A stretch of DNA of 7,967 nt from Thermoflexales bacterium (lineage in GTDB: Bacteria > Chloroflexota > Anaerolineae > S140-20): contig WFUY01000340.1 in the NCBI GenBank assembly GCA_015484715.1, positions 1 to 7,967 on the forward strand, read 5' to 3'. The notes beneath the pieces were generated by a model. That model saw only the letters and a list, made by a program, of their open reading frames with translations. It was not told the DNA's origin and did no database searches. Shown here one piece after another: positions 1 to 4,751 of this stretch. The position numbers and the translations under genes are program-made. Each line of letters begins with the position of its first letter. Positions within the stretch are counted from its first letter, which is position 1.

Positions 1-1
1 G

Positions 2-82
2 GGGAAGACCTGCCCCAGTTGCGGGAGGACGGTCCAGGAGGACTGGCAGCTCTGCCCCTACTGTGGTGAGAGTCTCGTCTAG
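2..82 (+). CDS. C-terminal end of a zinc-ribbon protein (5' end outside window)
   Basis: Only the last 26 codons and a TAG stop are visible; the reading frame enters from the left edge. The fragment holds a complete four-cysteine zinc ribbon: CPSC, about ten residues, then CPYCGESLV at the end. It closely resembles the last ribbon of the next gene (CPSC-x-R-x-V-xx-DW-xx-CPYCG-xx-L in both), so the two are probably tandem paralogues. Ribbons of this kind bind one Zn(II) and usually serve as protein- or nucleic-acid-binding modules; nothing here tells which. The rest of the protein is unseen, so it could be a short protein or the tail of a long one. Confidence 0.75.
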   Translation, partial: GKTCPSCGRTVQEDWQLCPYCGESLV

Positions 83-147
83 CGGCCAATGCGCAAAATG
101 GCCTACGCCTGACGGACCAAATGGCGCTACCGGTCCCACCGCACCGA

Positions 148-156
148 TGTTATACT
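148..156 (+). promoter_or_regulatory. Candidate extended -10 promoter for the zinc-ribbon/pspA operon
   Basis: TG-T-TATACT fits an extended -10 element (TGn followed by five of six TATAAT bases). I see no convincing -35 hexamer 16-18 bp upstream, which extended -10 promoters can do without. It lies in the only sizeable gap before the zinc-ribbon gene and would start transcripts near 163, leaving a leader of about 110 nt. It is inferred from sequence only. Confidence 0.4.
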
Positions 157-195
157 CAAAGCAGACGAGTGGGGCCGGAACCCGTCAGGGGAGTG

Positions 196-215
196 GGGCG
201 ACCGATCGGTCGCCC
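196..215 (+). repeat. Perfect 20-bp palindrome, candidate operator or leader hairpin
   Basis: GGGCGACCGATCGGTCGCCC equals its own reverse complement over all 20 bases. The flanking T194/A217 and G193/C218 could extend pairing across a G-U wobble in RNA. It lies about 40 bp downstream of the -10 candidate and 57 bp upstream of the zinc-ribbon start codon. There is no U-tract after it, so it is not a standard terminator. An operator for a dimeric regulator, or a leader hairpin, are the plausible roles. Confidence 0.55.
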
Positions 216-272
216 TACACCCCCCGTCTCGGTCACGCTCAAATCCGACAACTAGCTAAGGAGGCACCCACT

Positions 273-524
273 ATGTGCTGTGGAGGACATTCCCACACCA
301 GACACACCGCTCACCAAGAGACTCACGACCCCAAACCGGGGACACAGGTGGCCGAAATCGCCCAATCCTGTCCCAACTGTGGCAGTCCCGTTGAAGCCGA
401 CTTCATCCTCTGCCCCCGCTGTGGCACCCCGCTGAAGCGGTCGTGCCCCTCCTGCCACCGGGCCGTGAATGTAGACTGGGCCATCTGCCCCTACTGCGGC
501 AGCACCCTTGAGGAGTCCGCGTAG
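273..524 (+). CDS. Small double zinc-ribbon protein upstream of pspA
   Basis: This is an 83-residue protein of unknown exact role. The start at 273 follows an AAGGAGG ribosome site (258-264) with an 8-nt spacer; a longer in-frame start at 63 would begin inside the preceding gene and lacks such a site. The N-terminus (MCCGGHSHTRHTAHQETH) is rich in Cys and His and may bind metal itself. Two ribbon half-pairs follow: CPNC (33-36) with CPRCG (47-51), and CPSC (58-61) with CPYCG (72-76). That is the layout of double zinc-ribbon (DZR-like) domains. The gene ends 29 bp before pspA and is probably cotranscribed with it. Small zinc ribbons beside pspA-like genes suggest an adaptor or regulator of the PspA oligomer; that role is inference. 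Confidence 0.85.
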   Translation: MCCGGHSHTRHTAHQETHDPKPGTQVAEIAQSCPNCGSPVEADFILCPRCGTPLKRSCPSCHRAVNVDWAICPYCGSTLEESA

Positions 525-553
525 GACCCTCAGGGACCGAGGAGGTACGAACG

Positions 554-1258
554 ATGGGACTGCTGGCTCGACTCAAAGCGATCTTCCGGGCTCGGGCCCA
601 CAAGGCCCTGGATGACCTGGAGGACCCCAAGGCAAGCCTGGACTACAGCCTGAGCCGGCTCCAGGAGAACCTGCGTCAGATCAACCAGAGCCTGGTCGAG
701 GTAGCGACCGCCAAGCACAAGCTGGAGAGTCAGCGGAACGCCCTGGCCACGGCCATCGAGCGCTACGAGGAACAGGCCAGGACCGCCCTGCTGAAGGGCC
801 GGGAGGACCTGGCGAAGATGGCCCTGGAGCGCAAACAGTTCGCTCTGGCCCGCCAGGAGGAACTGGAGGCCAACATCGCCAGCCTGGAACAGCAACTGGA
901 GAGCCTGAAGACGGCTCAGGCCAGCCTGCGCACGCGGATCGAGCTCTTCCGCAGCAAAAAGGAAGAGCTGAAGGCCGTCTACGATTCGGCCCAGGCCCAA
1001 CTGAAGGTGCAGGAAGCGCTCAGCGGCGTCTCCAAGGAGCTGTCCGATGTGGGGCGGGTGATCCAGCGGGCTGAAGAGCGCATCCAGCAGATGCAGGCCC
1101 GGGCGGAGGTCATCGAAGAGCTGATCGCCACCGGCACCCTCGAGAACGTGCTGGAGCCTGGGATGGACATGATTGACCGCGAACTGGCCCGCATCACCCG
1201 CTCCGAGGCCGTCGAGGCCGAACTGGCCCGGCTTAAGCGGGAGGTGACCACGTCGTGA
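554..1258 (+). CDS. pspA: PspA/IM30 (Vipp1) family membrane-stress protein
   Basis: The product has 234 residues, close to the usual PspA length of about 220-260. It starts after GGAGGT (541-546) with a 7-nt spacer. The N-terminus (MGLLARLKAIFRARAHKALDD) fits the short amphipathic helix that inserts into stressed membranes. The DLEDPKASLDYSL stretch (about residues 21-33) matches the conserved start of helix 1, and residues 30-190 are almost wholly charged heptad-like coiled coil with family-like SKKEELKA and AEERIQQMQAR stretches. Members of this family belong to the ESCRT-III superfamily and polymerise on the inner face of the membrane to keep it tight to protons. It sits between a zinc-ribbon gene and another coiled-coil gene (25-bp gap) and is probably cotranscribed with both. 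Family assignment is firm; the inducing signal is unknown. Confidence 0.93.
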   Translation: MGLLARLKAIFRARAHKALDDLEDPKASLDYSLSRLQENLRQINQSLVEVATAKHKLESQRNALATAIERYEEQARTALLKGREDLAKMALERKQFALARQEELEANIASLEQQLESLKTAQASLRTRIELFRSKKEELKAVYDSAQAQLKVQEALSGVSKELSDVGRVIQRAEERIQQMQARAEVIEELIATGTLENVLEPGMDMIDRELARITRSEAVEAELARLKREVTTS

Positions 1259-1283
1259 GGGAGCACGAGAAGGAGGGGACCTG

Positions 1284-1973
1284 ATGGGATGTGGCCCAGA
1301 CCTGTTCCGGCTCTTCGACCTGGCGGACACTCTGGTGCGGGACAACCGCTCCCGACGCCAAGCCGTTCACCGTCCGATGGGGCAGCCGCAGCCCTCCGGC
1401 CCCTCGCTCCAGGAACAGCTCTACGAGATGTACGGGCGGGGCGAGATAGACGAGGAGACCTTCAACGCCCTCAAGGAGCTGGCCGCCCGAGGCCAGCTCC
1501 GGCCCGTGGACCTGGCGGTGCTGCGCTACGAACGCCGGCGGAAAGGCCGGCTCCGGCGCCGAGAAAGTGAGGAAGAGGCCGCCCTGCGGCAGCTCCGCGC
1601 CCGGATCGCCCAACTGGAGGAGGCACGGGAGGCCTCCGCCCGGGTGCTGGCCTCGCTGCGGGAGCAGATCGAGGACGTAGCGGCCCGCATTCAGAAGCGG
1701 GAGGAAGCCGCCCGCCGGGTGGTGGCGACCGACGAAGCCCTGGCACGCCGCTACTTGATGGAAAAGCAGGAACTGCTGGAGACCCAGGCCCGGCTGGAAG
1801 CCCAGGCCCAGGCCCTCCAGGCAGACCTGACCCGGCTCGATGAACTGCGGGGAACCCTGGAAGCCAAGATTACGGAGCTGGAAGCCCTGCGAACCCGCCA
1901 GGAACTCCAGGCCCTGCAAGGAGAGATCACCGAAGAACGCGCTCTAGGAGTGACAACCGATGACCAAACCTAA
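1284..1973 (+). CDS. Coiled-coil protein with SHOCT-like motif, probable PspA partner
   Basis: The protein has 229 residues and starts after AGGAGGGG (1271-1278), 5 nt from the ATG. The N-terminus (MGCGPDLFRLFDLADTL) could form an amphipathic helix. Residues 42-68 read L-x-x-Q-L-Y-E-M-Y-GRGEIDEETFNALKEL, like the SHOCT motif (a short helical pair of the form 'GxIteeEFxxlKxxLL'), although SHOCT motifs usually sit at the C-terminus. Residues 84-95 are very basic, and from about 95 to 218 the chain is uninterrupted predicted coiled coil. I do not recognise a named family. Its place right after pspA and its helical make-up suggest a PspA-interacting or PspA-derived protein. Its end overlaps the start of the next gene by 14 bp in another frame, suggesting translational coupling. 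Confidence 0.8.
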   Translation: MGCGPDLFRLFDLADTLVRDNRSRRQAVHRPMGQPQPSGPSLQEQLYEMYGRGEIDEETFNALKELAARGQLRPVDLAVLRYERRRKGRLRRRESEEEAALRQLRARIAQLEEAREASARVLASLREQIEDVAARIQKREEAARRVVATDEALARRYLMEKQELLETQARLEAQAQALQADLTRLDELRGTLEAKITELEALRTRQELQALQGEITEERALGVTTDDQT

Positions 1974-2436
1974 AGGCTTGACCCTCTTGCTCATCCTGCT
2001 TGCCGTCCTCTTCGTCGTGGCGGCCTGTAGTAGCCCGAAGACCACCCCCGCCTTCTCATCGGGATCCGTTGACCTGGCTTCGGAGACCCAGGAAGTGCCG
2101 GTGGAGGGAGGTGGCAGTTACACCGACGTCAGCGCCGCCGGCCTGGCCGCGATGCTGAAGGAGAAGGACTTCCCCCTCATCAACGTCCACGTCCCCTACG
2201 AGGGGGAGATCGAAGGGACCGACCTCTTCATCCCCTTCAACGAGATCGAGCAGAACCTGGATCGGTTGCCTGCCGACAAGGGAGCCCGGCTTGTGGTCTA
2301 CTGCCGTAGCGGGGGTATGAGCGCCGTCGCTGCCCGCACGCTGGTCAAACTGGGCTACACCGACGTCTGGAACCTGGACGGCGGGATGATCGCCTGGAAG
2401 GCGGCCGGGTACTCCTTGGTGAACAAAGGGCGATGA
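1960..2436 (+). CDS. Secreted rhodanese-domain lipoprotein
   Basis: The protein has 158 residues. Residues 1-23 form a lipoprotein signal: basic start (MTKPKG), hydrophobic stretch (LTLLLILLAVLFVV) and lipobox VAAC with Cys23, so the mature protein should be lipid-anchored outside the cytoplasm. After a low-complexity linker (to about residue 52) comes one rhodanese domain. It has the INVHVPYEGEIEGT segment, the active-site loop CRSGGMSA with Cys115, and a C-terminal LDGGMIAWKAAGY, all typical of single-domain sulfurtransferases. The cysteine is kept, so it can probably carry a persulfide. The donor is unknown; thiosulfate or polysulfide is likely given the downstream sulfur genes. A modest site (TAGGAG, 1945-1950) precedes the start, and the overlap with the upstream gene suggests coupled translation. 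Confidence 0.9.
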   Translation: MTKPKGLTLLLILLAVLFVVAACSSPKTTPAFSSGSVDLASETQEVPVEGGGSYTDVSAAGLAAMLKEKDFPLINVHVPYEGEIEGTDLFIPFNEIEQNLDRLPADKGARLVVYCRSGGMSAVAARTLVKLGYTDVWNLDGGMIAWKAAGYSLVNKGR

Positions 2437-2442
2437 AGGCAG

Positions 2443-2457
2443 GGCCCGAACCGGGCC
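2443..2457 (+). other. Small intergenic hairpin
   Basis: GGCCCG-AAC-CGGGCC forms a 6-bp perfect GC stem with a 3-nt loop in the 37-bp gap between the rhodanese lipoprotein and the flavoprotein gene. No T-run follows, so it is not an intrinsic terminator. It may stabilise or process the polycistronic mRNA, or be chance. Confidence 0.4.
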
Positions 2458-2473
2458 ACAAGGCTGTGAGACG

Positions 2474-3517
2474 ATGCGCTACGAGGTGATCATCGCCGGG
2501 GCCAGCTTCGCCGGGCTGGCCGTCGCCGCCCAGCTCCGAGGCCGACGGGTGCTCCTGCTGGACCGCAAACCTATCGGTACCGGCCAGACCTCGGCCTGCG
2601 GGACGCTGGTCAACACCCTCCAGGCTCTGGGGCTGGAGGAATCCATCCTCCAAGTCCACGACCGTCTGGTGATCCACTCGGCGGGACGGACCTTCGTCTA
2701 CCCGATGGACAAGCCCTTCTGCACCTTCGACTACGCCCGCCTCTGTCACCTCCTGCGGGAGCAGGGGGATGCCGAGTTCGTCCTGGCCGCCACGCTGGAC
2801 CTGGAGGGGGATCGGGTGCGGACCTCCCAAGGCACCTTCCAGGGGGACCTGATCGTGGATGCTTCGGGCTGGCGGGCTGTGCTGGGCCGACGGCTCCACC
2901 CCGCGTTGGTGCGCCGGGATCGGCTGAACTTCGGCATCGAGACGACGGCGGCCTATCGGGATGACGGGCTACACTTCTGGTATGACCCCCGCCGGCTGCT
3001 CCCTATGGGGGTCACCTGGGCCTTCCCCATCGGCGACCTCACCCGTATCGGCATCGCCAGCTATCGGGGGGAGACCCGCCTGGGCAATGGTCTGGACCGC
3101 TTCCTGAGCAGCCTGGGGGTGCAGCGGGACGGCGTCCACGGCGGCTACTTCCCCTACGCCCTGCGCGATCCGGTGATCGGCGACCTCTTCCTGGTGGGAG
3201 ATGCCGCCGGTCAGTGCATGGGGCTCACAGGCGAGGGGATCCGCCCTGCCCTCTTCTTCGGAACCCAACTGGGCCGCCTGCTGCGCCAGGTCCTGGAAGG
3301 TGAGATCACCCTGGAGGAGGGACGGGAGGCCTACCGCCGCCTCGTGGCCGCTCGCCGTTCTGGTTACGCCCTGCTCTGCCTGGCCCAGCGGGTGCTCCCC
3401 CGGCTGCCCCTCCCCCTGATCCTGGGGGTGATGGCCCTCGTCCGCTGGCCGCCGGTGCTGCGGCGCGTGCTGACCCTCTACGTGGGTGCCTTCTGGCTGG
3501 AGACGACCCGGAGGTGA
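2474..3517 (+). CDS. FAD-dependent oxidoreductase of the geranylgeranyl reductase-like family
   Basis: The protein has 347 residues. The N-terminal dinucleotide-binding fold reads VIIAGASFAGLAVAAQL (5-21), a Gx(S)xxG variant of the FAD motif, with Asp30 after the second strand as the ribose contact. A family-type TWAFPIGDLTRIG (181-193) corresponds to the W-x-FP motif of geranylgeranyl reductases. The second FAD motif is LFLVGDAAGQCMGLTGEGI (238-256). Residues 311-341 are hydrophobic and basic and may hold the protein at the membrane. Relatives reduce isoprenoid chains of lipids or quinones, or act as halogenase-like monooxygenases; the exact substrate cannot be read here. The ribosome site is weak (no clear GGAGG before 2474), so expression may depend on coupling. 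It ends 3 bp before the TlpA-like gene, whose ribosome site overlaps its stop. Confidence 0.82.
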   Translation: MRYEVIIAGASFAGLAVAAQLRGRRVLLLDRKPIGTGQTSACGTLVNTLQALGLEESILQVHDRLVIHSAGRTFVYPMDKPFCTFDYARLCHLLREQGDAEFVLAATLDLEGDRVRTSQGTFQGDLIVDASGWRAVLGRRLHPALVRRDRLNFGIETTAAYRDDGLHFWYDPRRLLPMGVTWAFPIGDLTRIGIASYRGETRLGNGLDRFLSSLGVQRDGVHGGYFPYALRDPVIGDLFLVGDAAGQCMGLTGEGIRPALFFGTQLGRLLRQVLEGEITLEEGREAYRRLVAARRSGYALLCLAQRVLPRLPLPLILGVMALVRWPPVLRRVLTLYVGAFWLETTRR

Positions 3518-3520
3518 GCG

Positions 3521-4090
3521 ATGAGCGAGAACGCCACGCGACCGAGCGCCCGCCCGCGGATCGGTCGTCTGCTGGTCTGGGTGAGCATCTTCACGCTGCT
3601 GGGACTCCTGGGCTGGGGGCTCGTCCGTCAGGCCCAGGGCCGGCCGGAGTCGGGCCTGGCCCCCGACTTCACATTGCCCATCTTCAGCGGCTACGAGAAC
3701 GAGTTCACCAGTGGCGAGGTCACCCTCTCCCAACTGCGCGGACGGATCGTCGTCGTCAACTTCTGGGCCTCCTGGTGCGTCGAGTGCCGCCGGGAGGCTC
3801 CCGAGCTGGAAGCGGTGTGGCGCAAGTACCGGGATCAGGGAGTCGTGCTCCTGGGCGTGGACTACGTGGACATCGAGAGCAAGGCCCGCGCCTACCTGGA
3901 GGAGTTCGACATCACCTATCCCAACGGCCCCGACCTACAAGGGCGCATCTCCGCCGCCTACCGCATCACCGGGGTCCCCGAGACCTTCGTCATTGACCGG
4001 GAGGGGTACATCGTTCTGACCAAGGTTGGGCCGTTCATGCCGGGCGAATTGGACGCCGTTATCCGGGATTTGCTCTCCCAAACCGACTAA
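3521..4090 (+). CDS. Membrane-anchored TlpA/ResA-type thiol-disulfide oxidoreductase
   Basis: The protein has 189 residues. A basic N-terminus and one hydrophobic segment (about 17-36) with no cleavage site mark a signal anchor, leaving the thioredoxin fold outside the cytoplasm. APDFTLP (47-53) is the AhpC/TSA-Redoxin family opening. The active site is NFWASWCVECRREAPEL with C86-V-E-C89, followed by LLGVDYVD, and GVPETFVID (151-159) holds the cis-proline P153. Members reduce or oxidise exported thiols, as in cytochrome c maturation, or handle sulfur intermediates. A GGAGG site (3510-3514) straddles the end of the upstream gene, 3 bp away. The Glu before the second Cys matches ResA-like sites (CxEC) associated with reduction. 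The final Asp codon and TAA lie inside a 10-bp direct repeat that flanks a MITE-like insertion. Confidence 0.92.
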   Translation: MSENATRPSARPRIGRLLVWVSIFTLLGLLGWGLVRQAQGRPESGLAPDFTLPIFSGYENEFTSGEVTLSQLRGRIVVVNFWASWCVECRREAPELEAVWRKYRDQGVVLLGVDYVDIESKARAYLEEFDITYPNGPDLQGRISAAYRITGVPETFVIDREGYIVLTKVGPFMPGELDAVIRDLLSQTD

Positions 4091-4094
4091 TTCG
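4085..4094 (+). repeat. Left copy of the 10-bp target-site duplication
   Basis: GACTAATTCG here recurs at 4250-4259 and the pair brackets the inverted-repeat element. This copy contains the last sense codon and the stop of the TlpA-like gene. Confidence 0.7.
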
Positions 4095-4249
4095 CGGTGA
4101 TTACCCACAAGTGAGCGAGAGAGTGGTCCGTAGCGGGCCGTCCACGAATTTCTCACAAATGCACGAATGAGGCGGTCCTTAATTCGTGTATTCGTGTCCC
4201 ATTCGTGGACGGCTAGTCTCCCTATCTCCAGGATATGGGTAATCACCGA
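4095..4249. mobile_element. MITE-like palindromic element with 13-bp TIRs
   Basis: The element is 155 bp and non-coding. CGGTGATTACCCA (4095-4107) and TGGGTAATCACCG (4236-4248) are perfect 13-bp terminal inverted repeats. Inside lies a second perfect 12-bp inverted pair, CCGTCCACGAAT (4138-4149) and ATTCGTGGACGG (4201-4212). The heptamer ATTCGTG occurs three times (4182, 4190, 4201) and its complement CACGAAT twice (4143, 4162). The GACTAATTCG direct repeats on either side look like a target-site duplication, with one extra A (4249) at the right junction. Size, TIRs, duplication and lack of an ORF fit a miniature inverted-repeat transposable element moved by a transposase encoded elsewhere. 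It is less GC-rich than its neighbours. The 9-10 bp duplication would suit several IS families; I cannot name the parent. Confidence 0.75.
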
Positions 4250-4259
4250 GACTAATTCG
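4250..4259 (+). repeat. Right copy of the 10-bp target-site duplication
   Basis: GACTAATTCG repeats 4085-4094. It is separated from the right terminal inverted repeat by a single A and lies 2 bp before the -35 box of the next promoter. Confidence 0.7.
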
Positions 4260-4261
4260 GC

Positions 4262-4290
4262 TGGACAGATTGGGCAAACTGCGCTATAAT
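4262..4290 (+). promoter_or_regulatory. Sigma-70-type promoter of the thiosulfate/sulfur-carrier operon
   Basis: TGGACA (4262-4267, five of six TTGACA bases) and a perfect TATAAT (4285-4290) are separated by exactly 17 bp. This is the best housekeeping promoter in the window. Predicted start of transcription is near 4297. A short inverted repeat, TGCGC (4280-4284) and GCGCA (4295-4299), brackets the -10 box and could be a regulator site. The promoter abuts the right end of the MITE-like element. Confidence 0.8.
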
Positions 4291-4296
4291 TCTGGC

Positions 4297-4707
4297 GCAA
4301 ATTCCACTCCCGATCTCTGGAGCGATCCCGTAATGACGTGGACCTGGCTCACTCGGATGAAGGACAATCGAGGGACGTCCTTCACCGCGCTCAAGTGCAT
4401 CTGTACCCGGCGGGCCCAGACGGTGTCCGACAGCCGGCCGTCGGCGGTTGAGACGGCGGCCCGAAGCTGTCGGCCCTTTGCCGTCTGTGCCCGCGTCCCT
4501 GGGTCTGATGCGATGAGCCGCATGGAGTGAGCAGGCCCCACATCACCAGGTGCGCGAGCCCTGCCAACCCCATACCAGCCCCGGCAGGCCGATCTTCTCC
4601 CGAGAGGGCGGGGTGGCCTGTTAGAACCCGACGTAACAGCGATCGGTGGGGCGACTGCCTATGCCTCCTTGCGAGCTCATCGCGTCCTCGTGGCGATGGG
4701 CTTTTTT
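4297..4707 (+). ncRNA. Structured leader RNA, candidate transcription attenuator/riboswitch
   Basis: About 410 nt run from the promoter to an intrinsic terminator, before the transporter gene. Visible helices: 4310-4315 with 4641-4646 (CCGATC/GATCGG, closing most of the RNA); a hairpin 4358-4365/4377-4384 (TGAAGGAC/GTCCTTCA); a long irregular arm from 4389 to 4518 built of GCTCA/TGAGC, GCATC/GATGC, ACCC/GGGT, GCGGGC/GCCCGC, CAGACGG/CCGTCTG and CCGACAGC/GCTGTCGG; and a hairpin 4618-4623/4634-4639. The arm's 3' base (4507-4518) can instead pair with the terminator's 5' arm (4675-4686), 12 pairs with one G-U. The alternative is a free-standing small RNA that ends at the terminator. A 65-codon open frame (ATG 4333, stop 4528-4530) runs through the arm with four Cys codons. 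I do not recognise a known RNA family. Confidence 0.6.
4675..4707 (+). terminator. Intrinsic terminator ahead of the transporter gene
   Basis: GCTCATCGC (4675-4683), a 9-nt loop, GCGATGGGC (4693-4701), then TTTTTT (4702-4707). The stem is 9 bp with one G-U pair. It lies 44 bp before the transporter start codon and after the strong promoter, so operon expression requires read-through or a second unseen promoter. Confidence 0.8.
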
Positions 4708-4751
4708 GCATCTGGTAGATCTGCCAAACGACTTGCAAGGAGGGAACGACT

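Noticed and set aside
63..272. N-terminal extension of the zinc-ribbon protein from an ATG at 63
   Set aside because: It would begin inside the preceding gene, has no ribosome site, and would run over the promoter candidate and palindrome. The ATG at 273 has a strong AAGGAGG site.
530..1345. Long minus-strand open frames opposite pspA, the coiled-coil gene, the flavoprotein and the rhodanese-E1 gene
   Set aside because: High third-position GC in the real genes produces long antisense frames. Their translations are low-complexity and match no family, while the + strand products are clear.
4606..4630. T-box-like GGGTGG segment before a terminator
   Set aside because: The full T-box sequence (AGGGTGGnACCGCG) is not present, no Stem I signature is seen, and the downstream genes are not amino-acyl tRNA synthetases. 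A cmscan with the T-box model would decide.
4618..4640. RNase P RNA-like AGAACCCG...TAA segment
   Set aside because: The obligatory partner region (GAGGAAAGTCC-type) is absent from the leader, so this is not an RNase P RNA.
4593..4660. Resemblance to a SAM-I riboswitch core (CTT.TC..GAGAGG, then GGCC and CCGACG.AAC)
   Set aside because: The near-invariant GAGGGA, TGA and GCAACC stretches are altered, and I cannot find the matching 3' strand of P1 or a proper P4. It stays a weak likeness; an Infernal scan with the SAM-clan models would settle it.
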